Notes: generated by a model not told the origin, from the letters alone. A DNA stretch of 64,000 bases from DATKBT01 sp035546295 (GCA_035546295.1 DATKBT010000095.1:1-64000); one strand, 5' to 3'. Shown: positions 26,809 to 35,197, numbered from the stretch's first letter. Program-made: numbers and translations.

Positions 26809-28140
26809 ATGCGCGTGCGGCGGCTGGCCATCCTCCTGACGGCGCTCGCGTCCGCATCGCCGGCTCCTCCGTCGCTCGCAGAGTCGGTGGCACTGGTCGG
26901 TGGGCGCGTGTACCCCAGGCCCCGGGACGCTCCGATCGAAGACGGCGCGGTGCTCGTGCGCGACGGCCAGATCGTCGAGGTCGGCGAGCGCTCCGCGGTC
27001 GCGCTGCCCGCCGACGCCGAGGTGGTCGACTGCTCCGGCGCGATCGTTGTGGCCGGGTTCTGGAACAGCCACGTGCACTTCATGGAGCGCAAGTGGGCCG
27101 ATCCCAGCAGCATTCCGGCGGCCGAGCTCGAGAGCCAGCTCGCCGCGATGCTGACCCGCTGGGGGTTCACCAGCGTGTTCGACACCGGTTCGAGCCTGGA
27201 GAACACCCTCGAGCTCCGGCGGCGGATCGAGCAGGACGGCGTCCCCGGCCCCCGCATCCGGACCGCCGGCGAGGTGCTGGTCCCGGTCGGCGGCGCGCCG
27301 CCGGCGCTCGTTCTCGACGTCAAGGGCTCGATGCGAATCGAGACCCCTGAGCTCGCCGATGCAGCGGCGGCGCAGGCGGCGGCACGCCGACTGCTCGATT
27401 CCGGGGCGGACGGCTTGAAGCTCTACGCGGCGACCTGGGCGCCGCCGCTCGTCGTGATGCCCGAGGAAGTGCTGCGCGCCGCCGTGGACGAAGCGCATCG
27501 TCGCGGACGACCCGCGCTCGCGCATCCCTCGAATCGCGAGGGCCTGCTCGCCGCGGTGCGGGCGGGGGTCGACGTGCTGGTGCACACGACGCCGCAGATG
27601 GGCACGTGGGATGACACAACCATCGCGGCGATGAAGGGCGCCGGAGTCGCCGTCGTTCCCACCCTGCAGCTGTGGGGATACGAGCTCCGTCACGACCGCG
27701 ACTCCGCCCGGGAGCGGTTCGTCGCCGCGGGCGTGGCGCAGTTGAGCGCGTGGCTGGCCGCGGGTGGAGTCGTGCTCTTCGGCACCGACGTCGGCTACAT
27801 GGCGAACTACGACCCTGCTCAGGAATACGCGCTGATGGCGCGGGCGGGGATGGACTTCCGGCAGATCCTGGAATCGCTCACCACCGCCCCCGCCGAGCGC
27901 TTCGGGGACGCGACGCGTCTGGGCGCCGTGGCGCCGGGCTTCGTCGCCGACCTGGTGGTCCTGGACGGCCAGGCTGCGGATGACGTCCGAGTGTTCACGG
28001 CGGTTCGCTTCGTCATCAAAGAGGGACGCTTCATCTATCGCGAGCGAGCCGGCCGGGCCGAGCGGCAGATCCTCGCCGGGCTCGAGCATCCCAACATCTC
28101 GCGCCTGCTCGACGGCTCGACTGCGGGCGGGCAGCCCTAA
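26809..28140 (+). CDS. Exported amidohydrolase with a foreign kinase-like tail
   Basis: A 443-residue protein. A short signal (LAILLTALASASPAPPSLA) precedes an amidohydrolase barrel with GFWNSHVHFMERK (HxH), ALAHPSNREGL, a metal-binding VLFGTDVGYM and the closing LGAVAPGFVADLVVLDG. A normal enzyme would end around FVIKEGRFIYR (about residue 408). Instead the frame continues into AERQILAGLEHPNISRLLDG, which is a Ser/Thr kinase signature and not part of this fold. The stop falls where the kinase would continue with its PY block. The barrel itself looks intact, so the enzyme is probably active; the substrate (a cyclic amide or related compound) is unknown. Confidence 0.85.
   Translation: MRVRRLAILLTALASASPAPPSLAESVALVGGRVYPRPRDAPIEDGAVLVRDGQIVEVGERSAVALPADAEVVDCSGAIVVAGFWNSHVHFMERKWADPSSIPAAELESQLAAMLTRWGFTSVFDTGSSLENTLELRRRIEQDGVPGPRIRTAGEVLVPVGGAPPALVLDVKGSMRIETPELADAAAAQAAARRLLDSGADGLKLYAATWAPPLVVMPEEVLRAAVDEAHRRGRPALAHPSNREGLLAAVRAGVDVLVHTTPQMGTWDDTTIAAMKGAGVAVVPTLQLWGYELRHDRDSARERFVAAGVAQLSAWLAAGGVVLFGTDVGYMANYDPAQEYALMARAGMDFRQILESLTTAPAERFGDATRLGAVAPGFVADLVVLDGQAADDVRVFTAVRFVIKEGRFIYRERAGRAERQILAGLEHPNISRLLDGSTAGGQP
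28054..28140 (+). pseudogene. Fragment of a bacterial Ser/Thr protein kinase
   Basis: The last 28 codons of the amidohydrolase frame encode RAERQILAGLEHPNISRLL followed by DGSTAGGQP. This matches the alpha-C helix to beta-4/5 region of PknB-type kinases, where ERQIL..L.HPNI.RLLDGG leads into the hinge P-Y-x-V-M-E. No kinase-like sequence is visible before or after it. It is best read as a recombination scar fused in frame to the amidohydrolase. Confidence 0.6.
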
Positions 28141-28340
28141 GGCTCGTCGACCCGTCGCTGCGGTCGTGGCCGAGGGGCGCGTGTACGGAGAACCCACCTC
28201 GATCGGCTCCTCTCCGAGGTCTGGCCCGGACGAAGCAGGGGACCGCGGCGGCAGGGAATACCGTCTCGCGGTTCAGCGATTCTGCGAGTGACGCCGTCGA
28301 ACGAGACCAGTGGTCTGGGGAGACCCGACGGCAGCTCACG

Positions 28341-29648
28341 ATGAACAGGGTCATGCCGACCCGCAGGGCGGACATCGCCCGCTCGAGCACCGGCACTGCG
28401 ACCATGAGACTCGCCACCGGCGGGCAACCGACCATGCGACGCGCGATCATGCGGCGAGCGACCATGCGGCGACCGGGCACGCGACAGCCGACGACCGACC
28501 GGCCGCTCGGCGACCCGGTGGCTGCGATCCGCTGGTGCACTCTGGTCGCAGCGCTCGTCGCGACGCTGTGCACGACCCACAGCCGTCTCCTGCATGGCGA
28601 GGAGCCGCCGCTCGCCGCGGGCGGCCTCGACCCGGTGCTGCTGGTCGAGGGTCAGGAGACTCCCGGCGATCCGCTGCTGAGCGTCCAGCACGAAGGGCTC
28701 GTGTACCGCTTCGACAGCGACCGCACGCGCCGCGCCTTCGCCGCCGAGCCCGATCGCTACGCCGTCCAGCTCGGCGGCGCGTGCGCGCGGATGGGACCGG
28801 GGATCGAGGGCGATCCGGAGCTCTTCACCGTGCACGACGGCAAGCTCTACCTGTTCGGCACCGAGCAGTGCCTCGAGAGGTTCGAGGAGGAGCCCGATCG
28901 CTACGTGCTTCCGTCGCTCCCCGCGATCGAGGCGTCGCGCGGCGAGATGCGAGCGGCCCGCGAGCTCCTGGCGAAGGCCGCGGGTTCGCTCGCCAAGAAG
29001 CCGCTCCACCGTCTCCCCGGCTACCGCGCCGTGGGCGCGGTCGAGCGCGGGCCGCGGTCCTTCGCCTTCGAGCTCCGGCTCTCGGCCGACGGAGCGGTGT
29101 GGCGCAAGCAGACGGCCGGAGACGACGTGAGGGTCGAGACCTGGAGCGGGAGCGCGGGCGCCGTCGACGGGCGTCGCGGCCGAGCCCCGCTGAGCCCACA
29201 GGCGCAGCTCGCCCTGCGCGTCGAGGCGCGACGCTTCGACGCGCTCACCCTGCTCTACACGCTCGACCTCGGCGAGCTGACCGCCGCGATCGAGGAGCCC
29301 TCGGAGTCCTCGGAGCCCTCAGAGCCCGGACCTACCCGCCTGGTGCGCTTCGCGGTCCCGCAGCAGGCGGGTGTCGGGGGCGGCGAGCAGCTCGTGCTCG
29401 AAATCGAGCGCCACAGCGGGCGGGTGACTTCGCTGCGCTTTCGCGGGCGCGGTCCGGGCGGGCGAGCTGGCTGGATCACCCGCCGCTTCGACGACTTCCG
29501 CGCCACCGGCGGCCTGTTCGTGCCGTTCCGGCGGGAGGACACCTTCGAAGGCCAGAGCGAGCCGTTCCAGATCACGCTGCTGGAGCGCGTCGAGATCGCG
29601 GAGCTCGACCGCGAGCTCCTGGAGACCGCCGCCGACGCCGAGCGGTGA
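28341..29648 (+). CDS. Protein with two YHS-like segments, probably exported
   Basis: A 435-residue protein of unknown function. After a repeat-rich leader a signal-like segment (AAIRWCTLVAALVATLCTTH, about residues 61-80) is followed by two YHS-type modules: LLSVQHEGLVYRFDSDRTRR then AAEPDRYAVQLGGAC, and LFTVHDGKLYLFGTEQCLE then EEEPDRYV. YHS domains are small metal-associated modules. The rest (about 210-435) is a beta-rich region. The start is uncertain: several ATGs occur in a 15-base tandem repeat at 28401-28490, and a GTG at 28518 would begin right at the signal segment. A 9-base repeat at 29298-29324 encodes SES/SEP. Expression context gives no function. Confidence 0.65.
   Translation: MNRVMPTRRADIARSSTGTATMRLATGGQPTMRRAIMRRATMRRPGTRQPTTDRPLGDPVAAIRWCTLVAALVATLCTTHSRLLHGEEPPLAAGGLDPVLLVEGQETPGDPLLSVQHEGLVYRFDSDRTRRAFAAEPDRYAVQLGGACARMGPGIEGDPELFTVHDGKLYLFGTEQCLERFEEEPDRYVLPSLPAIEASRGEMRAARELLAKAAGSLAKKPLHRLPGYRAVGAVERGPRSFAFELRLSADGAVWRKQTAGDDVRVETWSGSAGAVDGRRGRAPLSPQAQLALRVEARRFDALTLLYTLDLGELTAAIEEPSESSEPSEPGPTRLVRFAVPQQAGVGGGEQLVLEIERHSGRVTSLRFRGRGPGGRAGWITRRFDDFRATGGLFVPFRREDTFEGQSEPFQITLLERVEIAELDRELLETAADAER
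28401..28490. repeat. 15-base tandem repeat with an ATG in several units
   Basis: Units of 15 bases run in register from 28401, the clearest being ACCATGCGACGCGCG (28431), ATCATGCGGCGAGCG (28446) and ACCATGCGGCGACCG (28461), with diverged copies on both sides. They lie at the 5' end of the YHS-like gene and encode (T/I)MRR(A/P) in frame, so unit gain or loss would lengthen or shorten the N-terminus without a frameshift. Confidence 0.6.
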
Positions 29649-29689
29649 CCATTCGAGCCGGCTCGCCGACCACTGTCTGATGACGAGCT

Positions 29690-29737
29690 CGTCGCACGAC
29701 GCTGGTTCGTCGTGCGACGCTGGTTCGTCGTGCGACG
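29690..29737. repeat. 12-base inverted and direct repeat array, hairpin-forming
   Basis: CGTCGCACGACG (29690-29701), CTGGTT, CGTCGTGCGACG (29708-29719), CTGGTT, CGTCGTGCGACG (29726-29737). The first 12-mer is the exact complement of the other two, so it can pair with either copy. It sits in the 160-base gap between convergent genes and may serve as a two-way terminator with alternative stems. Confidence 0.6.
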
Positions 29738-29808
29738 CGGTCCGTGTGATGACGGTCCGCCGTACGCCGAAGGCAGGGGCGAGACCGGGAGCCGGGTCGG
29801 GCTCGGCG

Positions 29809-31458
29809 CTACGAGCCCTCCTCCCAGAACTCCCGCAGCCCGGCCAGCGGATCCTCCTCGACCCGGGTGTCGACATCGAAGATCATCGTCGGCCGGGTCT
29901 CGGGATCGTAGGCCGGCCACTCCGGCAGCTCGGGGTTGTTGGGGTTGCCGGTGCGCGCGAACGCCACCCACGCCGAGGCGAGGCGGTCGGCCATCAGCCT
30001 CCCCTCCTCCGAGTCCGCGCCCGCGATCTCGCCGGAGGAGTTGTGGAACGCCAGCCCGACGTCGACACCGTGGACGGCTCCGAACTTGCCGTCCATCCCC
30101 GGCGACTCCCACGTCCACAGGTAGAGGTAGGCGGGGGCGCCCCCCTGCTGGGCCTTGCGCTCGGCCTGGAGCAGCGCGCCGCGGCCGAAGCGCGAGTCGG
30201 TCACGATCCGCGACTGGACAAGGTAGGGGGGCGCGTCGGGATAGGCCTCGCGGTAGGCGGCCAAGATCTCGTCCGTCCGATCGCCCGTCAGTCGGCGCAC
30301 GGCGTCGGCGAGGCCGGCCTCGTCGAGATCGAAGTTGGTCAGCGACAGCGCCGCGTCGTCGAGGGTGAAGCCGATGATCATCGGCACGTCGCGCGAGATC
30401 TCGGGCGCGTCCGGCTCGAAGGGGTGGCGGGGCAGGACCTCGCCGTCGACCACCGGCGCGAAGCCGCGGCCGGCGCCGACCTTGGCCTGCGCGGCGACGA
30501 CATCGGCGTAGGGCACCTCCCGGAGCTTCTCGAGCTGGCCGGCGTCGATGCCGAGCTCCGCCAGGAGCGCCTCGGCGGCGTCGGTCGCCTGCTCTGGCGT
30601 GCGCATGGTGAGCGACGAGCCGCTCTGGACCGCGGCGCGGTGGAACAGCCCCTTGGCGGCTGGCATCGCGAGCAGCGTCGAGGTCTTGGCGCCGCCGCCC
30701 GACTGCCCCCAGATCATCACGTTGCCGGGATCGCCGCCGAACCCGGTGATGTTGTCGCGCACCCACTCGAGCGCCGCGACCAGGTCGAGCATGCCGGCGT
30801 TCCCCGAGTGTGCGTACTCGGGGCCGCCGAGGTCGGCGAGATGCAGGTAGCCGAAGGCGCCGAGGCGATGGTTGACGGTGACGACCACGACGTCGCCGTA
30901 GCGCGCCAGCGGATCGCCGACGTAGCCGTGACCGTTGCCGCTCCCCGAGGTGAACCCGCCGCCGTGGAAAGAGACCATCACCGGACGCGCAGAGTCGTCG
31001 AGACCGGGCGTCCAGACGTTGAGCACCAGGCAGTCCTCCGAGATCTCCCCTGGATGCTCGCTCCAGCGGATGAGGCGCGCGTAGTCGCTGACCGAATCGC
31101 CGCTCGCCACCGTCTGCGGCGCGCGATCGCCGTACTCGATCGCGTCGCGCACTCCGGTCCAGGGCTCGGGCTCGGTCGGCGGCTTGAAGCGGTTCTCTCC
31201 GGCCGTCGAGCCGCCGTAGGGAATGCCCCGAAAGGCGTAGATGCCGTCGACGATCTCGCCGCGGACCTGGCCGTACTCGGTGGCCGCGATCGGCTCGCCG
31301 GCGGAGGCGTCGGCGTCGCCCGAGGCCGTCGCCTCGGTGGCCCCGCAACCCGTCAGGACGAGCCCGGTCAGAAGGAGCAGGGCGCAGCCGAGCCCCGCGG
31401 TCGCCAGGAACCGCGCGAGCGGGGGCCGGGTTGCGAGGAGGTTGCGGCGGTCGATCAT
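29809..31458 (-). CDS. Carboxylesterase type B, lipoprotein
   Basis: A 549-residue esterase of the cholinesterase/carboxylesterase family. The signal ends at a lipobox LTGC (residues about 33-36), so it is likely lipid-anchored in the envelope. Family motifs: FRGIPYGG, SEDCLVLNVWTP, VSFHGGGFTSGSG (oxyanion hole), the nucleophile elbow WGQSGGG with S253, and a late histidine in GAVHGVDVGLAF. ATG at 31458 is preceded by AAAAGGAGT at ideal distance, better than the GTG two codons upstream. Possible substrates are esters of sugars or aromatic acids; it lies next to a sugar-oxidation cluster on the same strand but is 171 bases away from it. Confidence 0.92.
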   Translation of the reverse strand: MIDRRNLLATRPPLARFLATAGLGCALLLLTGLVLTGCGATEATASGDADASAGEPIAATEYGQVRGEIVDGIYAFRGIPYGGSTAGENRFKPPTEPEPWTGVRDAIEYGDRAPQTVASGDSVSDYARLIRWSEHPGEISEDCLVLNVWTPGLDDSARPVMVSFHGGGFTSGSGNGHGYVGDPLARYGDVVVVTVNHRLGAFGYLHLADLGGPEYAHSGNAGMLDLVAALEWVRDNITGFGGDPGNVMIWGQSGGGAKTSTLLAMPAAKGLFHRAAVQSGSSLTMRTPEQATDAAEALLAELGIDAGQLEKLREVPYADVVAAQAKVGAGRGFAPVVDGEVLPRHPFEPDAPEISRDVPMIIGFTLDDAALSLTNFDLDEAGLADAVRRLTGDRTDEILAAYREAYPDAPPYLVQSRIVTDSRFGRGALLQAERKAQQGGAPAYLYLWTWESPGMDGKFGAVHGVDVGLAFHNSSGEIAGADSEEGRLMADRLASAWVAFARTGNPNNPELPEWPAYDPETRPTMIFDVDTRVEEDPLAGLREFWEEGS

Positions 31459-31629
31459 GGTCACTCCTTTTGGCCGGGGTCGGCTCGTGCGGGAATCGTT
31501 CGGACCGAAGGCCGAAGACCCCGCGCAGCGTCGAACTCGTCTCGAGCTCTCGTGTGGGCCAGTGACAAGATGTTACGACACGACGCCGCCAGCAGCCCGG
31601 GGCGTCGCGGGAGGCGGGACCGGCGCCGG

Positions 31630-32313
31630 TCAGCCTCGCTCGGAGCTCCCGTGGGTCGAGTCCCCCTCGTCGTGGGGGCACCCTCGCCACCTCTCCATGG
31701 TCACCGCCTCGGGCAGCCCCAGCTCTTCGACGCGCCCCTCGCGCGACGTGTAGTAGCCGAAGATGGTGCGCCCCTTGAGCGAGGCGAAGAACGCAGCGCC
31801 GGTGCTCGGATCGTCGGAGTCGTCGCTCTCGGCGGCGGCCGTGACCTCGTCGCTGAGAGGAGTCAGCAGGGCCGAAATTTGCTCGGGCGTGGCCTGGTGG
31901 AGCGGCCTCGAGTGCGCGTCGCGGCAGGCTCGGTCGAGGTGCTCGAGCCCGCGCCGGAGCTCCGCCTGCTCGTCCTCGTCCTCGATCGAGAGCACCAGGT
32001 CGATGTACTCGTGGACGCGGGCATCGCGGGCGCCTGGGGTCTCGGTGCGCGGGATGATCACGTCGCACAGACGCGCCACCGCTTCGAGCTCGTCGGCGCT
32101 GAAGAACACTGGCCGGTAGCCGCTCTCGCCTTCGGCCTGAGGCCGCTTGACGATCTTGCCGCCGGGGGCCAGCGCGAAGACCCAGTCGACGGGCCGGGTC
32201 GCAACGCCGGCGACCGTCGCTGCGGCGAGCCCGAGGACGCGACGGCGCGAGACGTCGTTGCGCTGAGCGGTCGGGCGCACGGCAGGCTCGTCATGATCGC
32301 TCTTGCTGCTCAT
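31630..32313 (-). CDS. Gluconate 2-dehydrogenase subunit 3-like protein with Tat signal
   Basis: A 227-residue small subunit. The N-terminus carries a twin-arginine signal, SRRRVLGLAAATVAGVA, and the body has the family blocks VFFSADELEAVARLCDVIIPRTETPGA (seen as FFSADELEAVARLCDVIIP then RTETPGARDARVHEY) and IFGYYTSREGRVEELG. Such subunits accompany FAD-containing GMC dehydrogenases and carry them through the Tat system. GGAGGAGATCCG precedes the ATG at 32313. The GMC subunit gene lies 29 bases upstream. In Caulobacter and relatives this pair (LacC/LacA type) oxidises glycosides at C3. Confidence 0.88.
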   Translation of the reverse strand: MSSKSDHDEPAVRPTAQRNDVSRRRVLGLAAATVAGVATRPVDWVFALAPGGKIVKRPQAEGESGYRPVFFSADELEAVARLCDVIIPRTETPGARDARVHEYIDLVLSIEDEDEQAELRRGLEHLDRACRDAHSRPLHQATPEQISALLTPLSDEVTAAAESDDSDDPSTGAAFFASLKGRTIFGYYTSREGRVEELGLPEAVTMERWRGCPHDEGDSTHGSSERG

Positions 32314-32342
32314 CGGATCTCCTCCCGCGCTCCTTGCGCGGC

Positions 32343-34037
32343 TCACGCCAGGTTCCCCCGCCGGTACTCGCCCACCAGGTGCTCGCAGGCGCGCACGGTG
32401 AGCGCCATCATGGTGAGGGTCGGATTGACGCAGCCGACGCTGACGTAGCAGCTCCCGTCGGTCACGTACAGGTTCTTGATCTCGTGCGACTGGTTGAACT
32501 CGTTGAGAAACGATGTCTTCGGATCCTTGCCCATGCGCGCGGTGCCGACCTCGTGGATGCACAGGCCGGGCGGGCCCAGGGTGTCGTCGCTGGTGATGTC
32601 CTCGCAGCCCGCCGCCTCGAGCATGGCGACCGCCTCCTCGACGATGTCCTTGGCCATGGCACGCTCGTTGTCGGAGTGCTCGACCGAGATCCGCAGCACC
32701 GGGACGTCCCAGTCGTCGCGCTTTTCGGGGTCGAGCGTGACCCGGTTCTCGCGCCGAGCCAGCATCTCGCCGAAGCCGCCGAGGCCGAGCGAGGCGACCG
32801 AGGTGCTCTTGACCCGGTTCTTGAACTCGGCCCCGAAGCCGGGCTGGGAGTAGGCGTGCTCGTAGATCGTCACGTTCTCGCCCCCCTGAAAGCCATAGCC
32901 GCGCAGGTAGGCGCTCTTCTTCGACGATGTGGAGCCGAGGTTCTGGAAGCGTGGGACGTAGATCCCGTTCGGACGGTTGGCGAGCTCGGCCTTCGCCCCG
33001 TCGCGCAACGGCAGGTGGCCGCGCGCGCCGACCGAGTAGAGGTGATCCATCACGTAGCGTCCGAGCACGTCGCTCGAGTTACCGAGCCCGTCGGGCCAGC
33101 GATCGTCACGCGAGTTGAGCAGGATGCGAGCCGAGGCGAGGGTCGACGCGCACAGCACGACGGCCTTGGCCTTCGCCTCCGACGACGTGCCGGTCTCCTT
33201 GTCGATCCACCACACCCCGTCGGCGAGGCCGCTGTTCTCGTCGGTGGTCACGTGGCGCACCACGGCCTGCGAGATCAGCTCGAAGCGGCCGGTGGCCTCG
33301 GCGTCGCGCAGGGTGGTGGTCGGGCTCGAGAAGTAGGAGTCGGTGGTGCAGCCGCGGTGGCAGGGACCGCAGTAGTGGCAGGCGCTGCGGCCGCGGTGGC
33401 GGCGAGTGAGCACGGCCGCGCGTCCGATGGTCATCGGCCGCGAGAGCTTGCTCTCGATCGCTTGCTTGAGCATCACCTCGCCGCAGGAGTAGGCCATCGG
33501 CGGCAGGAACTTGCCGTCGGGCAGGATCTCGAGCCCCTCGAGGCGGCCGCTGACGCCGATGTATTCCTCGACCTTGTCGTAGTACGGCGCGAGGTCGGCG
33601 TAGCGGATGGGCCAGTCGTCGCCGAAGCCGTCGCGTGAGGCGGCGGCGAAGTCCCAGTCGCTCATGCGGTAGGACTGCCGTCCCCACATCACCGTGCGCC
33701 CGCCCACCAGGCCGCCCTGGATCCAGTCGAAGGGCTTGTCCTCGGGCGTGGTGTAGGGATTGGCGATGTCGTCGATGAAGTAGTCGGAGTTGACCTGCTC
33801 GCAGGCGTAGCACTTGACCTGCGTTGGCCGCCTCTGGATGCTCTCGTCGCGCGGATCGCGCCGGCCGCGCAGGGGTTGCTCCCACGGGAGCACGTGCTCC
33901 GAGAAGCGGGAGCGGTCGAGCGGGCGGCCGGCCTCGAGCATGAGGACCTCCATTCCCGCCTCGGTCAGCTCCTTGGCCGCCCAGCCGCCGGTCGCGCCCG
34001 AGCCGACCACGATCGCGTCGTAGACCTTTCCTGCCAT
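32343..34037 (-). CDS. GMC-family FAD-dependent sugar dehydrogenase, large subunit
   Basis: A 564-residue flavoprotein. The N-terminal Rossmann motif is AIVVGSGATGGWAAKELTE, followed by PFDWIQGGLVGG, a cysteine cluster CHYCGPCHRGC, and the C-terminal substrate-side blocks CIHEVGTARMG and CVNPTLTMMALTVRACEHL. This matches the GMC subunits paired with gluconate-dehydrogenase-subunit-3 proteins. It has no signal of its own and is expected to be carried out by the Tat signal of the small subunit encoded next. AGGAGATCAGCG precedes ATG 34037. Three 12-base repeats (34062-34096) lie in its leader. Electrons would normally go to a c-type cytochrome, which is not encoded beside it. Confidence 0.93.
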   Translation of the reverse strand: MAGKVYDAIVVGSGATGGWAAKELTEAGMEVLMLEAGRPLDRSRFSEHVLPWEQPLRGRRDPRDESIQRRPTQVKCYACEQVNSDYFIDDIANPYTTPEDKPFDWIQGGLVGGRTVMWGRQSYRMSDWDFAAASRDGFGDDWPIRYADLAPYYDKVEEYIGVSGRLEGLEILPDGKFLPPMAYSCGEVMLKQAIESKLSRPMTIGRAAVLTRRHRGRSACHYCGPCHRGCTTDSYFSSPTTTLRDAEATGRFELISQAVVRHVTTDENSGLADGVWWIDKETGTSSEAKAKAVVLCASTLASARILLNSRDDRWPDGLGNSSDVLGRYVMDHLYSVGARGHLPLRDGAKAELANRPNGIYVPRFQNLGSTSSKKSAYLRGYGFQGGENVTIYEHAYSQPGFGAEFKNRVKSTSVASLGLGGFGEMLARRENRVTLDPEKRDDWDVPVLRISVEHSDNERAMAKDIVEEAVAMLEAAGCEDITSDDTLGPPGLCIHEVGTARMGKDPKTSFLNEFNQSHEIKNLYVTDGSCYVSVGCVNPTLTMMALTVRACEHLVGEYRRGNLA

Positions 34038-34061
34038 CGCTGATCTCCTGTGCCCTCGGCT

Positions 34062-34096
34062 CTCTGTTCTCGCTCTGTTCTCGGCTCTGTTCTCGG
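34062..34096. repeat. 12-base tandem repeat in the GMC gene leader
   Basis: CTCTGTTCTCGG occurs at 34073-34084 and 34085-34096, with a copy one base shorter at 34062-34072, 25 to 59 bases upstream of the GMC start. Confidence 0.55.
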
Positions 34097-34164
34097 CAAC
34101 GTCTGGTCGACTGGCGTCTGCGCGGCTTGCGGACTCGGTGCGTCGGGCCCCGTCGGCCGGGGCG

Positions 34165-35067
34165 CTATCTGCCGCCCGCCCAGCGCAGGGCCCGCACCAC
34201 CGAATCCTGGAACTCCGGATCGTCCCAGACGTCCTCGCGATGCCCCTGCGCGTCGTAGTAGACCCGGCCCTCGCCGGGCTCGCGGGTCCAGACGATGGGG
34301 TAGGGCTCGCGGTCGTAGGCGGGCTGCCGCTCTCCCTCGTCGCGCGAATCGAGCACACGCAGGACGTGGACCCGTTCCGGGTCGAAGTTCTTGAACAGGT
34401 ACCACTCGTCGAGGCGGATCAGCTCGCGCGGAGCCGCGCTGGTGATCGGATGGTCGGCATCGACCACGCGGACCAGCCCCTCGAACTGCTGGCCGTGACT
34501 GTCGAACTCGCCGCCGAGCATGGCGATGTAGTCCGAGACCGAGCCCTCCTCCGAGTGACCCTCCTCCGAGTGACCCTCCTCCGAGTGAAAGGTGTCGCTG
34601 GCGCAGTGGAAGCCGACGAAGCCGCCGCCGCCGCGAATCCAAGCCAGCAGGTCCGAGAGCCCGTTCGGACCCATCGGCGGTTCGCCGTCGCCGGCGAACA
34701 GGCCGCGCTCCGCCTCGCCCCCGCGCTCGGTGAGGTCGCCGGTGGTGTAGAACACGACGACGTCGAAGCCGGAGAGCACGTCGGCCCGGATGCGCCCGGC
34801 GTCCTTGGTCGCCTCGAGCCCGAAGCCGTGCTGGTCGGCGAGCGCCGAGAGGACCTGCTCGACGTGCGACGGTCGATCGCCCTCGCGCTTGATGCTCGAG
34901 TGCTCGAAGCCCGAGGACTTGCTGAGGAAGAGCACCCGCATCGGATCCTCGTTCCGCGTCGAGGACGCTGCGCCCGGGGCGGCGAACGCGAGAGCCGACA
35001 GCGCGGCCGCGAGCGAAGTCGAGGCGATGGCGGCGAGGCGTGGGTTCCGCGAGCGGGGAAGGCGCAT
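34165..35067 (-). CDS. Secreted ThuA-domain protein
   Basis: A 300-residue exported protein. A signal sequence (LAAIASTSLAAALSALAFAAPGAA) is followed by a ThuA fold, a class I glutamine-amidotransferase-like domain: MRVLFLSKSSGFEHSSI, FDVVVFYTTGDL, GGGFVGFHCASDTF and PIVWTREPGEGRVYYDAQGHRED. ThuA was first described in trehalose utilisation in Sinorhizobium, where it acts on 3-keto sugars. A triple HSEEG repeat (34544-34588, 15-base units) lies inside the domain right after the HCASDTF motif. ATG 35067 begins a normal signal; a longer start is also possible. It sits upstream of the GMC gene on the same strand, 127 bases away, and is divergent from the Gfo/Idh operon. Confidence 0.9.
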   Translation of the reverse strand: MRLPRSRNPRLAAIASTSLAAALSALAFAAPGAASSTRNEDPMRVLFLSKSSGFEHSSIKREGDRPSHVEQVLSALADQHGFGLEATKDAGRIRADVLSGFDVVVFYTTGDLTERGGEAERGLFAGDGEPPMGPNGLSDLLAWIRGGGGFVGFHCASDTFHSEEGHSEEGHSEEGSVSDYIAMLGGEFDSHGQQFEGLVRVVDADHPITSAAPRELIRLDEWYLFKNFDPERVHVLRVLDSRDEGERQPAYDREPYPIVWTREPGEGRVYYDAQGHREDVWDDPEFQDSVVRALRWAGGR

Positions 35068-35121
35068 CTCGGGCCAGACTACCACCGGCGCGCGCACTGA
35101 TAGCGTCTCGCCGCGAGAGAC

Positions 35122-35197
35122 GAGAGAGGCGTCGCGCCGCGAGAGAGGCGTCTCGCGGCGAGAGAGGCGTCTCGCGGCGAGAGAGACGTCTCCCGAC
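35122..35197. repeat. 19-base tandem repeat upstream of the Gfo/Idh operon
   Basis: GAGAGAGGCGTCTCGCGGC is exact at 35141-35159 and 35160-35178, with diverged copies at 35122-35140 and 35179-35197. Each unit contains TCTCGC-G-GCGAGA, so the array can form alternative small hairpins. It lies in the divergent gap between ThuA and the Gfo/Idh gene, ending 34 bases before the latter. Confidence 0.6.

Noticed and set aside
28141..28340. Continuation of the kinase fragment after the amidohydrolase stop
   Set aside because: All three forward frames were read for HRDLK-, DFG- or hinge-like motifs and none was found.
28401..28490. Possible CRISPR-like array
   Set aside because: Units are directly adjacent 15-mers without unique spacers and lie in a coding frame; no cas genes are present.
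29680..32448. A 922-codon plus-strand open frame opposite the carboxylesterase
   Set aside because: No family motif, valine/glycine/arginine rich, and the opposite strand holds a complete esterase with catalytic residues.
34544..34588. HSEEG triple repeat in ThuA as a metal-binding motif
   Set aside because: The repeat is an exact 15-base tandem duplication like others in the region, so slippage is the simpler explanation; no other metal ligands point to it.
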